A stretch of DNA of 35,470 nt, taken from NCBI GenBank assembly GCA_910592205.1, contig CAJVPJ010000201.1, forward strand, positions 1-35,470. The letters are read 5' to 3'. Position numbers and translations under genes: made by a program. The stretch is from Paraglomus occultum (taxonomy: Eukaryota > Glomeromycota > Glomeromycetes > Paraglomerales > Paraglomeraceae). How positions within the stretch are numbered: the first letter of the stretch is position 1; every line of letters begins with the position of its first letter. The notes under the pieces are model-generated. The model was given only the letters and a program-made list of their open reading frames with translations, was not told the DNA's origin and did not search any database. This document shows positions 19,601 through 32,100 of the stretch, one piece after another.

Positions 19601-21295
19601 GACAGAATTGTAGATTAAGTCACATACTTACAGCCCAATTATTATCTTTTATATTCAAAATTGAAGCCCACAAAAGTTCTAACGTCTTAATAACAAATCG
19701 TAATAAAAAAAATGAGCGAGTAATTTAGTTAGTAAAATTAATTCAGTGGAACCTTAGTCGTATTTACAACATATATTTCGATGAAAGCATACAATCGCAA
19801 TAAATTACTTTGCTCATAAACCCTGATGGTCAAACGATAGACTTTCATAGTCGATTTCAGGCAAAGAAAAGCAATTAATTTGGATGCTTCATGCACCCAA
19901 GCACAGAGCATCTCACCAAGTATATCAACTACTTACATCACTTTGCTCATACGGTAAATTTTCAGAGTAGTAAGGTTTCGTTGCATTAAATACAACCGTG
20001 ACAGAAGAATCGAGCTGTCTTCGTTCATCAAAATATTTTGCAAACTTATCTAGCAACTCATCAAATTGATTGGAAACCCTCTCGTGTAGTCGTTTACCAA
20101 TCTAATTGTAAGTGTTCCGTGAGTTGATTATTTCATAAAAATAACGGATGAGGACACGTACTTACACATGGAATTGAAAGTAATATCATTTCTGCTATTG
20201 TGTCTGCTCGTAGCTTAAAAAATAAATACAACATGGCTTATGAAAATCAAGCTTTCGATGGAGATTGACCAATGTTATATAAAATATAGAAACGGCATAC
20301 CCTCTTAACGCCTGGCTCGCAAATCACGTTGGCGAGAGTGTTGTATATGGATATCATGGTTCCGGGCAGTATTACGTATGCATTTGTCAATTCGGCAAAA
20401 AATTTGAGCTGGTTGTATGAATAAGATATCGGTTATAAAAAGTATCAAAAGCGACAATAATAGTATCGACCACCACATATTTTATAATATTCGTCCCATT
20501 CCTGTACGTAATACTAACCATCAGCTTTGCATTCCTCCAATTACCCTCATTCAGATAACTCTGCAAACTTTCGGCTGCCATTTCGACCACAGCAGCTCCA
20601 ACAGTAGGTCGTTCTACATTTATGACGCCCACAAGAGTCGCGTACAGGAATGTCTTCATTGGTAATTCTGTCACACTATTTATCGATCAGAATGTATACT
20701 ATATTAGACACTTATCATCAGGACAAACGACAATCACTCCAAACAGATAAATTGTGAAAAACACGACCAAGCCTTCAATGTTCGCAAAATCAATTCAGAA
20801 TTGAGACTGAATTCGTTATTTATTATTGTAGATAACTCTGTTATCTGACCGTGCATTTCTTCAGGAGATTTCTACGAGACAATTATAGTGATTATAGAAC
20901 TTTCTATTCTTCATAGCATATTCATACTAAGGAAACTATCGTACTTGATTCCCGAAGGCTATTATAATATTAGCAAGTTTCCTTTCAGAGGTTTCGTCTT
21001 CATGTTGACTAGGTGCATCAGCGTCTCCCCTGTCATAAAAACGTCGATTGTCACGAGGGCCTCGACGATCTCCATCTTTTTCACAAAAAGAGTAGAATGT
21101 GAGTTGAGCCCAATTATGAAGCAGCGTTAAACTAAACGTAGATTGAAACCTCTGTAGTTTCGTCTCCCCCCACCTTGAAATATAATTAAGAGAGGGATCA
21201 GCATCCTGGGATGTAAAAATGAAGCAAACGACATAACTGTGACCTTGCTTACCGGAATATTTGCGAAAGCCGCGGTCTTCCCAAGAGCTTTCCAT
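16635..21295 (-). CDS. CBC1: Nuclear cap-binding protein subunit 1 (CBP80)
   Basis: Twenty exons on the minus strand join in one frame to about 889 residues (human CBP80 has 790). Exons: 21253-21295, 20945-21075, 20768-20871, 20519-20675, 20301-20408, 20166-20213, 19937-20101, 19632-19685, 19490-19549, 19304-19402, 18773-19156, 18573-18683, 18364-18491, 18116-18291, 17802-18015, 17591-17684, 17414-17517, 17203-17330, 16856-17082, 16635-16769. Recognisable blocks: TFLYATLVGVIN, LELLWASILN, FEVNRKEC, IFAQMFSLPHP, NWFSHHLSNF, WVFSEEF, and a C-terminus with LSMVTREQKEVLLLVFQKF. It is the MIF4G-type scaffold that binds the small cap-binding subunit and RNA caps in the nucleus. The N-terminus is RG-rich, and an acidic Lys/Glu insert lies near 18830-18950. 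The intron at 18492-18572 is AT-AC. Confidence 0.93.
18492..18572 (-). other. U12-type AT-AC intron in the CBP80 gene
   Basis: Minus-strand reading: exon ...CCTGCG, then ATATCCTTTATTAC..., then ...TTGTCTTAC, exon TTAGGTAAAGCG. The donor ATATCCTTT is the textbook minor-spliceosome AT-AC donor. A CCTTGAT branch-like element ends about 21-22 bases before the AC end. Splicing here is phase 0 and links PDTFPPA to LGKAIRILFDRLD, which aligns without gaps to the family between CKL and RLD as I recall it. Reading through meets a stop, and no GT donor lies in a suitable place. Confidence 0.8.
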
Positions 21296-22170
21296 AACCA
21301 ACGCGATGAACTTTGAAAAAGTTGTTGAACTACAAATTTTGTGACGTTTAATGTTCGTACAACATAGTCTATACTGATATCGACAAATCAAAGCAATTTA
21401 GACGCTTGACACTATTTATGGCCTAATCGTTATTCTATCGCGATTGAAGAAGGAAGTGTAGAAAAGATAGCATTACAGAACAAGAAGTGACGATGAGGAG
21501 TTGGCTCAGCATCATTTGGCCATTCAACCAAGCAACATGTTGATAGTTGAAATGGTACGGACCCGTATAAAATATATTTGTGACTATGGTAGGACAATTC
21601 GAATATTCATAAAGAACTTTCTAACAAAGTCAAGGAATTAATATTAATAGTACAGTTCAATTAACGGATGCGCTGCATACAGTCCACACATATCAATGTT
21701 GCCTAATACTCACGGGATCACGTAATGTTTGCTCAGCAGTAAATTGCACTTCATAAGAATATTTTGCAATCATTTGATTGCTATTGTTGATAATGTCTAC
21801 CTTACCTACCAAATTTGACCATCATACTATTACCATAGTTATTGTTTCTACTATAATCTTTTCTGCGCTATACCCGCAGCGTTAATGCTAGAACAAAAGA
21901 TTCAATTGCTAAACGAATATGAGTAAGTATTCTACAAAGATCTAACAGATGCAAAACTCATATAAAATCGATCAACTTGGAAGAATAAAGAGTCCATCGA
22001 AGCAGAGTTAAGAGAATGCTCAAGGTTAGAATCATTGGAAAGCTCAACATCCATGATTTATCAATAAAGAGCGTTCTAATGTCTGGGTATTGCCAGTAGT
22101 CATAGTACAAATGTAAAATGGAAGCTTATGATTTTGTGTGGATTATAGATATTTATTTCACGCGGTGACA
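21296..22170. other. Spacer with exon-like pieces, no firm gene
   Basis: Stop-free plus-strand pieces with plausible splice sites occur: near 21478-21552 (SDDEELAQHHLAIQPSNML then GT), 21592-21646 (DNSNIHKELSNKVKELI after AG, in phase with the first piece) and near 21882-21917 (MLEQKIQLLNEY then GT). I cannot assemble a full frame or name a family. A small coiled-coil protein is possible. The promoter of the cap-binding gene must also be here. Confidence 0.25.
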
Positions 22171-23248
22171 TCACTGCTTTTGCGATCCAAATCCTCGAAC
22201 TCCTTCACCAAATCCCCACTCGGAGGATACAGAATACGGTTCGGTTATCTCCACCCCGGCAGCTGTCACTTTAGCTCGTTGTATGCTATTTATTACTTTA
22301 CAGTCTCGATAAAATAATACTCTCATACAACTGTTTAAGAGCTCGATTGCTTCTGCTTCTGTAAGAAGACCCTCGCGGCCTTCAACAGCTTTACGAAGGA
22401 TAGGTTGTGCATAATATGCCCCAAGGCCTGTTGAAATTGCGGAAGATTGATACGTTGTACCGAGTAAGTCAACGTATCCCAGGAATCTATGTATCGAAAA
22501 AGCTTGAGATGAAACGTGTCGAGCAATTTCATTACTTAGCAATGTGGCAGACATACCTTTCGCCATTATTGTATCCTCCGACAATAAATGTATTCCAAAG
22601 TGGATCCATTTTTGTTCTTCTATGATACATGACACGACTTAAATATTCATATACATGCGGAGTTGATAATACATGATCATCGTTGATGTAGTATTCCTTT
22701 ATCCTAAACATTCCAATAGCATTGTATTTTCAGTCACATATGTTGACCTATTATTACTGTTCATGTTAACCGCTTCTCCAGATAACTTACATGAGCGAAT
22801 CCAACATATGTTTTGTATATTGAAAATCAGACATGTCTCCAGCGTAGGCAATTGCTGTAAAATTGCCAACAGGATATAATCTCTCCTCCTTTCTGTATCG
22901 AGCAAGTTGACCCCAGGAACCTAAGATTCACACTCCTGCTTTAGCTCTCGAAGCGGTTTCGATCAAACCGTCTAAAATGCCTATTCGACAGTTACCTAAG
23001 GTATCGGCGGCAAGCATCACACCATCCTGATATACCACTCCGAGAGTGGTACCCCCCCAAACCTTGGGTGATCTGGCACAATTTGTCATTAGTCAATCGC
23101 TATTTAACATTCGTGGAAGTATTGATATCCTTGTATTCACTCACTGAGTCCGTTGTATAATACCGCCAGCCGAATGACTCGCATTTATTGGGTTATTGCC
23201 GTAATGGTTAAACGAGTTGTTAGAAAAAGGGTCGAAGTTCCACTCCAT
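22171..23248 (-). CDS. PRE4: 20S proteasome subunit beta-7 (Pre4/PSMB4)
   Basis: Five exons (23145-23248, 22996-23072, 22791-22920, 22557-22703, 22171-22486) join to 257 residues, normal for the family. The propeptide is Asn/Ser-rich (MEWNFDPFSNNSFNHY) and leads into GGTTLGVVYQDGVMLAADTLG. Later blocks are GSWGQLARYRKEERLYPVGN, AYAGDMSDFQYTKHML, MDPLWNTFIVGGYNNGE, FLGYVDLLGTTYQSSAIST, GLGAYYAQPILR and CMRVLFYRDCKVIN. They match PSMB4 rather than the catalytic beta subunits. The subunit is non-catalytic in the family and helps dimerise half-proteasomes through its C-terminal extension, here ending EWGFGEGVRGFG. Minus-strand tandem with TRA1 upstream. Confidence 0.93.
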
Positions 23249-23755
23249 GATCTTCGTCCGCGTTGGGAATGGAGAACAAAAAAATGGGAAATTACGCACT
23301 ACTAGTAAACGTCATCTGGATGTTGATTGGATTTGATGAGCCGACAAACTGAACGCGCCACAGAATATTAAATCCGTGTTCATAAGTTTTATTTAAGATA
23401 AATTCAATATTCCAGACAAAAGAAGCTTGCAAGACATTTATCCTCGCAAAAGGATGAAAACATTTGTAACTTGTGATAACAAGTATGCCTTGCTCAAGGT
23501 TAAAAAAGAAACATTTACCGTATTTATGTCATTGCTAACTATGTCATAAACCACGAATTAAGCTAAAACCTCACCATGACGGTGATAATTACACGAATAA
23601 AGCATTGTTGGACTCCGAGTTTACTCTTATTCGCGAGAATTTTGGTGGGCTTTATTAAATGATTATATATATAATATGTATATATTATACACGGTTTCGA
23701 ACTCAATAACTAAATAAACACCCCTTTTCACCATCTCTATCAATTAAACAAAAGT
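23249..23755. other. Tandem spacer between TRA1 and PRE4
   Basis: Both flanking genes are read on the minus strand, so this holds the TRA1 3' UTR and the PRE4 promoter. It contains an AT-repeat patch (GATTATATATATAATATG near 23661-23678). No ORF of interest is seen. I do not see a clear proteasome-associated control element by eye. Confidence 0.35.
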
Positions 23756-26019
23756 CTACAGCCATTGCATCCAAGTGAAATCCATCCCCGCGAGGTTCTG
23801 CGGATTAGTGGCCTTTGCAATTAACTCGAGAATACCATGATTAACAATAACCTTCGGATCCTTTGGTGGCTAACGAGATGCAGAAATAATTATTATTAGT
23901 ACATCGAAATGGTATACGTAGCCATAATCAGTAACAATGAACTTCATCAGTCACCTTTTCTCGAACGTCTTTACATGACAATTCACGAGCCCTCTGTACT
24001 ATTACGTTTACGTTTGTAGTAATTTTCTGCTTTAATTGAACTTCTGTGCATTGCTTTTGATTCATGAAAAACCATGCAGCTACTTCGTCTCGTACAAATA
24101 TGCTTAGATATTGACTCAAATCAAACTATAATATTGACGCCGTTAGTAATACACCACAACGCCCAATTTCATAGACAAACAATATTTCTAAATACAAACC
24201 TCTGGATCGATAAGGCTTTGTCCGATAGCCATCAACGAGCTGGCGAAGACACCCTCTACTCCAATGGGAGTCATAAAGGTTTGCAAATTGCGTGTAAGTC
24301 TGAACGGCACACTTTCAGGTGTTGCCATCAATGGCGACACGGCCAGTACTAATATAGGAGGAATAGAGATGTTAATTGAAAGGCAGACGTAAATAAATGA
24401 TCAAGTCATTCAATGACAATTAGTAGTCGTTTGTATTCACCATAATTTGCCATGTTCGGCGTCAAGTCCGTCATCCATATGTTTCCTGTATTCGTTGAAA
24501 TAATGAACTTGGGCGGGTGTCGTTGTCCAACGGCCATCGTATATGTCATGAACGTAATTGATGCCATTTGCTTAGTGAATTGCTTTCTCAGCATCCATAA
24601 ATCAGAATGCGATTTCATACATCGTGAAAGATATTTTGATAGTATATCGGATGGAATAAACTTGGCTGCAATATCTTCCGCAACTTCCAACGCTTGGTTA
24701 GTTAACTGGATGTTACCCTGCTATCGGGAAAATAGGAAATATACGATAACGCGTCAATGTTACAACTTGATGAGCTTTACCTAACAATTTCTAATATCAT
24801 TATGACTACGTTCAGAACTATCTTTTACTGTGCTATTATTAACATAAGCAAATGATATCGTAAATTCACCTGAATGTTTTGAGGCATGTTCCTTCTCATC
24901 CTATTAGCATAATAGAAGAGTATCTCATCCTTTCTGATACCGTGAGTATCACAATAATCCTCATATACATCCTGTAACGACACATACGAAGCATCGTCCT
25001 CAATTATTCTTAACTGAGGAGCCAATGGCACGATCAACGGAACATGGAAGAACAACTCCCGCCTCCTACTTTCTTTCTTCCTTGCCAATACACTATTCAA
25101 TATTCTGAATAATTGTATAATTTTCTCCTCCCGTCTACAGTGTTTTGTCACTGGTTGCTGAACAGCAAACGGATGTAGGCTACCGTCATATCCTCGGAAC
25201 GTGAGTCTACGATAACACCATCCATGTGATCTGATTGAATCTACCTCAGGCATGACACGCTCAATGCGAATAAAGTCCGTGTTAGTGTGATCGCGAAGGA
25301 GAAGATATTGTCCAGGCATATCTATTTCATCAAATTTTTGATGCTGGAGTTCGGCAAGATAGTTTGAAAAATGCTCGAGATGATGTTTACGAGGTCTACT
25401 ATCGAGCGTTGTCTCAATCCTGTCTCGCAATTTACGGAGGCTTTCCACGTATTGGAAAAGGTCAGGCTTACTCTGAATAAATTCTTCGCGGAACGCTTTC
25501 TACAAAGACAAGCAAAAACATTCAGCGAATATCGGCAAGAAAGAGAGTAATAACAAACTTTTTCCTATAATTACAACTTGCATACTTGAAAAGGACCAGC
25601 AGGAAGACTATTAGCAAATCGTTTGATATTTTCTTCTGTTGCTTTACTCAACGCTGTTTCGTCTACTCCCTTACTGACTCTTGCCGTAATTTGCTATTAA
25701 AGAATGAAGAGTTACTAACGTTATTAACAGATAAAGTAGCAGGTTAGACATATCTCTTTGTCTGCTAAATTGCCTGTTACCTGTACGCCATCATTAAACA
25801 GAGCTACAATCAATCTATAAATATCTTCATCGGAAGTAGACCTCAGCCTCACTCGAATATGTTCAACCATACTCTCAAGTGTTAAAGACAAGGAAGGATA
25901 AGTTGACTTTAAGGCCGACATTATGTCTTCAATGTGTTCCCAAGGCTGCCTATTGATATTCGGCTTTTGCTGTTGCTGTTGCTGTTGTTGTTGTTGCTGT
26001 TGCTGCTGTTGTTGCTGTT

Positions 26020-26051
<32 letters not shown>

Positions 26052-26102
26052 TGCTGCTGTTGTTGTTGTTGTTGTTGTTGTTGTTGCTGCTGCTGCTGCT
26101 GC

Positions 26103-26136
<34 letters not shown>

Positions 26137-29100
26137 GCTGTGGTTGCTGCTGCTGTTGTTGTGGCGGTGGTTGTTGTGATTGCTGACTTGTTTGTCCTGG
26201 TACTGAATGAGGTGTCTGAGGTGTCTGTGATGCAACGGGACTGGCTTGATTGAGGTTCACTGTATGTGGACTCATTGGATTAGGACTACTCTGTCCCGTG
26301 CTTGATGGAGCTGGTATTACTATTCCATCGTTGCTATTAGAAGGTGTTGTTGGGTTGGGAGTTGCTGGAGTATTAGGAACAGATGTGGATGCTGTGGATG
26401 CTGTGGATTGAGCAGAACGTTGAGCCGCATGATTTTGCGATTTGTTTGCATGTTCTTCTCTGCACGCTCGTAAGTGAAAATAGAGAGCCTTTGATAAAGT
26501 CAAAATTGTATTTAGTACGTGCATTTAGTGTCTTATGCAGTGAAATGAATTTTTACTTACTTGAGGATATTGTTTGGCTATTTTTGTCAGTATATAGCGT
26601 GCTTGACGTGCTTCTCTGTGCTGTAGACAAACGATCAACTGTGGTATAAATGTAATCCAATACCATGTCGGTACGTCTCCCTTACTAACATAGGATTCAA
26701 ATACTCCTGCTAATGTTCCCTGAGTGTCGTCAGTAGCTAGTAGCCACAGTATACGAAGTAATAATTTCCTTGACTTGTGATTGTTATACAACCCAGCAGC
26801 TTGCAAGTAACAACTCAATGCATTTGTTGCATGGGATATATCGTTTGGTTCCAGTTGATATTTTCTATCGTTATGATGTCCCCACGCTGCCCATGCTTTA
26901 GACAGACGGAAGTCAACCTGAACTGCTGTTGCGAAGCTCGAGTTTGCTTCCTGGTCTTTATTCATTTTAGCAAGTATCATTCCTTTCAAAGTGTGAAATT
27001 CGGCCTTCTGCTGATGACCGAAATAATTGAGATTTGTATTGTTTATCACATCAAGTGCGAGGGGAAGTTCGTTTGTATTGTGATAATGGCATTTTGTTTG
27101 CTCTCTTAGTTTTAGAAAAGCTTCTTGTATTTCAATATTAGGCAAAGAGTAAATTTGCTGTAAAAAGCTCACACACACTTCAGAAAGCGCATGCTTCCTA
27201 GCAACGTGTGCGAATCTATTAATTATCCAAGCAGTTTCATGATGGCCTCTAAACGCAAAATTATTATTAGACGTCGAATTGCCTGTGGATTGTTGATACG
27301 GTTCATAAGCACGATTAACCATTCTGAATATGTGTTTGCGCCATGCCACTAAATCGCTCCAAATGTTAATATCCTCCCATACGTTAGGTAACCTTTCTCT
27401 CCAGCTTTGGAACACTGATTTCATCTCAAATGCCTTGGCTTCCGCATTCGAACTACTCAGATTGTTCAGAGTCGTGAGTAGCTTATTCGCATCTTCCAGT
27501 TCAATGTACTGCTGGAAAATTTGCAGCAGAGGAATATGACTTTGCGATATGATTCCAGGGAGTGAATGCCACTTGCGTAAGGTCAACTGAAGCATCTCAT
27601 CACATGCCTTCTTAAACACATCTGTATTCTTTTCTTGTTGAGCATTCACGAATGCTAGGAAGGATTCAAAAACTTTCCCTCTAGGAGTAGGCTCATGAGA
27701 TATTTGTTGTATCGTATGTTCAATAAATTTTACTTCATCCATCCAGTTGTGTAGACGCCATTCGCATTCAAGTATTAGATCCGCGTTGTTCTCATTCTTT
27801 GCATAATCTAAAAGAATGTCCCATTGTTGTAATCTCTCAGCACATGATAGCCAATGCTCTTCCCACAGAAGATATTCTGGTTCAGTAAGTGGCAACCCAC
27901 CAGATCGACCTTTACTCTGGGCAATTCCGTACGCCAGTTGTGCTTCTAACCACATGCCGCATTGTTCATATGAGACAGCTGCGCTCGTCTCTGCATGTAA
28001 AGACCTCTGACGCCATAAACCAGCGTACATGTCGTCTTCAGATAACGTGGCATATAAATCGGCCAACGCATCTAATGTACCATCCTTGAATTTGTCCTCA
28101 TCTCGATGTGGAGCATTTGTGTGCTGTTGTAAAAGCTCTAACGCTGTATGCCATGCGCAAAAAGTCCTCCCAATGTATTTAATCAAATGGGGTGGTAACT
28201 TCATAGGGGGTACGCATCGAGATACACCATCCAACAGGGCTTGAACACAATTAGGACGCATATCAGCCTGCTTTATATGATACTCTTTAGAAAGCAAAGC
28301 TATCATATTCTTCGTCAAATCCTGTTTATCCTTGTGAGATATAATTCCCGCGCACGACGGGAACAGATCAACCCATAATTGGCAAGCAAGTTGGCTATCC
28401 AAATGGTGAAGTTGTGTTACCGGTCTAATAAGATCTTTTGCTTCCATATTGGCCAGTTTGTGTATAAACTCAAGATGGTTATGAAACAGTTCTGTGACTT
28501 TAGGGCTTACGGCTGTTGACAACTCGGCGGAGATGAGAGTAGAATATATTGTGGTGATAGACTTAGTTTGTAATCCAGTGGCAGGTGGTCTAATTTTAGT
28601 AGCTGCAATGGCAGCACCGAGAAGAAGATCTAATGCTTGATGAAGCCAAAAATGAGCACCAAGAGATTCCCAATTTTGAACACTGACTATGTAATTCAGA
28701 CGAATATACAAATTCCTTTCCATGCTATTATCAAATATCTCCATAAATCGATTGCGAATAGCAGGCTTGTTACTGCGAGTACCCATCAAGAATGCTTGCT
28801 CAAGCTTTTTCGTAAGATCAGTTCTAAAAAACAACGGATCACTGTAGATGGATATTACCAGGTCTAAATACTCTTCCAATAATGTCTTATCTTCTAAAGA
28901 CTCAAAAGACATCATCTTCATTAGGATCTTAGCTTTCTCTTTCATGGTAGGTAAAGCATCCGTTTTTTTGATAATCCATTGCTTCGCCATCTCAAATATG
29001 GCTCGAGCTAATACATTGTCCTTAATCTTATCAATCAATTGACAAAGTACTTGTACAAAGTTAGCCCGTTGTTCAAGAGACAACGAAGGTAGTCGCGAAT

Positions 29101-32100
29101 TGACTATTTGCAATGCCATTGTCAATATTTCAACATGCGTCACTTCTTTTGACTGTGGAGCTGTGCTATGAATATGTTCTTTGGCAAACTTCTGAACTAC
29201 TTGGATGAGGTTTGGCAAGAAATTGTCGATATTCGTTAAATGCTTACTACCAACTGCTTTAACAAGCATTAGAGCTGTAAATACACTTGATCCAGAATAG
29301 TTGAGCGCATCTTGAACTGTTTTGTCAACTAACGTTGTAAATGCTTCGATTTCACTGTCCACTGCTGCCGATTCGTCTACATCTGGTAATGCTTTGTAGA
29401 CATGTACTAACACTGGGTAAAGACTTTTTTGTACCTTAGCCTTCTCACTAGTTATAGATTTTTCCAGCAATTTGTGAAGTTGACCTATGTTCGTCATTAT
29501 CCAGTCAGGCGTCTTTCGTTCCAGTATGACATTCAGTACCTCTAACGCGTTGCAATAAGCAGCTTCATTTACTATATCCGGAAGCATCAATGTCCTTTCA
29601 AAATAATCCAACTTGATATTCACTTCAGGCCAATATTCCGGTTGCAGAAATTCCTTTACAAGTTCGAGCGCTCTCTTAGATAATGCTGACTTACTATTTG
29701 TCGGCTCGTTTGCCAAGCACACAAATCGCACAAGGTAGCTAACAACACTCTCGCGCAAATTACCACTCAATGTGTATTCAATATTTGTATCAACAGACAA
29801 TGATCTTATCTCTCCTCCAATTTCAAGTTGTTGTCTCTTCCGTGGTGATTCCGAATCAAATTCTAATCGGCGTTTCTCCGGACTGCCAATAGAAGCAATT
29901 GGCGTTGAACTCGCACTGAGATCGTGCTTTCGATGCTCTGATATTCGTTTACGCTCCCATTTGAGTATCAAATCTGAGAGATCGATAGTCAATAACTTAG
30001 TTTCGGGTGTTGCGTTCGCTAAAAGTCCCAGACGTGTCAAAGTTCCAACAATCTGAGGCATGAAGTGCTCTCTGCTGTCATAGAACAAATCGGGATGTCG
30101 GACGAGCAATTGATAGACGTTGACCAACTGCGATACGCTATACCCATCTTCCATAAGAACTTTTTTGGTTAATGCTGCCCATGTTGGGAACTTACGACGA
30201 GCTGAACTACTGCGTAAACTGTCATTATGATCAATGCGCAACGGAAGAACAGGAGTAATGATATCCAAAGCCTGTCTTACTAAACCCCTAGCTTCAAGTT
30301 GAGATGCTCGTAACAATGCTTGATATGCTTGTTTAGGGAACTTTAGGGGAGTCTCATATGCAGCTATGAATCTTGCAATAAGAACGTATGCAGAGTATTT
30401 TGCAGTAATGTCGTCCACCTTCACTTGATTCCATCCAAATTTGAAGAGATCTTTTCTCACGTTTTCAAGGAGATGTGGTGCATTTTGCACAAGAAGCGTT
30501 GATAATTGAAGCAATTCAATTCGTAGCGTATCTTCCATTTGCGAATCGTTAGCTCTTGGGCCCCATATGGATCGATGGAGCCTTTCAATAACTGGTCCCG
30601 CCAGTATATGTTCGTATTCCAGAGAGCCGCGTGCAAAGGCGACCATTAGAATCGGGTTCGCAATCATACGCGCCGCCTGGGTTTTCGTGATCTGAGGAAT
30701 AAACTGATCTTCAATAACATCCAGAAATTTATCTAGAATGTCTCTCTTTTTAGTCGGATCATAAGTTAGAGCCACTTCATGGAAAAACTTCTTCAGAAAA
30801 GTGTAGTCAATGAGACTCTCATGGCAGAATGCTGTCGTTAAATCGAAAAGCAAATCAACGTCGTCTGAATTCTGTTTCAAATAAATGACGAATATCTCAA
30901 CAAGAAAACGTGCTTCTCTAATCTTAGGTAAACGAAGCGATATCTCCAATTTGCCCTTCTCGAACCGTTCATTACTCTTCCAATACGATTTTAATCCTTC
31001 AATAATAGGTTTAGTTTGCTCCTCCGCAAGCCATTCTGGATGGAACTCTGCAATTTTTCTTACAATTAGAATAAGTTGCAACTTTGCTTCATCCGGATCC
31101 TTGACTTCTGAATCTAGCGTCTTTTCTTTTAATTTCGCCTGATTTACCATAATCTCCTCGCGAAGTTTCTCTGCATTAGGTGCTCCGATCAAGTTTAAAA
31201 AAAGTCGACTGTGTTTCTCGTTACTCAATCTGTCGTAAAAATAATCTGTTGCCTCTGTTGAGTACCTGTTCAAGAATTTAATTAACGGCTCTCTAAATGG
31301 ACTGGAAGAAGACCGACGTAATTGTTCCTCCAAATCAAGAACTAGAGTAACAAGCTCGTCCAGAAATACATTGGCCGCTGGCGGTAGAAGATGGAAAACA
31401 TTGAGAATGGCCACAATAATCTTTATAGGCTCACTTTCGGTGAGAGGCTTTGTTGCAGCTTCTTGAAGTGTTCTTGGCTCCGCCCACAAACGCAAATGAT
31501 CGAGTAATTTCTTACCGATTTCTACTTTAAAATAGTTTTTAAGCAATTCCAATAGACGTGCTAAACCCTCCAATCCAGCAACTGTCAACTTCTTGTGATC
31601 GGAAAGATTTACTAGAATAGGTCGCAATCCAGCCTGTAAAAGTTCCTTGGGTAACTTGTGTTGTTGTTGTATTACTTGTTGTAAGCCTTTATTTGCGACT
31701 TCAACTATTTCAGGATATTTGGAGTATAGTGATTTGAAGAATACACCAATGATACGCGCTCGTGTGTTCGGTTGTGGCGGCAAAACTAGTTCAGCACATT
31801 GCATTACAGCTGAAAGCAACTTAATACAAACAATACGCAAGTTATTGAGAGAAGTTACGTTCTTAAATGGCGGGGCCCGGCCTTGAAGAGGTTGTTCTTC
31901 AGTGTCCGCTAGATGCAAAACCTCGTTGAGCAAAGTATTAAGTTCCTCGGTAAATTCTAGCAACGGCGGTCGCAGCGTTAGGCAGTAAGTGACGCAATCA
32001 AGAATACCAATTTGCATTTGAAGAGGTAAAGCGCGTAGCGGTTTCTGAAATATAGACTTTAATAGATGATCCTTAACTGGTTTCAACAGTTCTGTAACGT

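Noticed and set aside
24126-24199. Suspected non-canonical junction in TRA1 before the FATC exons
   Set aside because: After recounting the bases, a standard GT-AG intron links DPE to FDLSQYLSIFVRDE in phase.
25921-26235. Poly-Cys, poly-Leu and Asn/Ser-run ORFs on both strands
   Set aside because: They are other-frame readings of the CAG/CAA repeat in TRA1.
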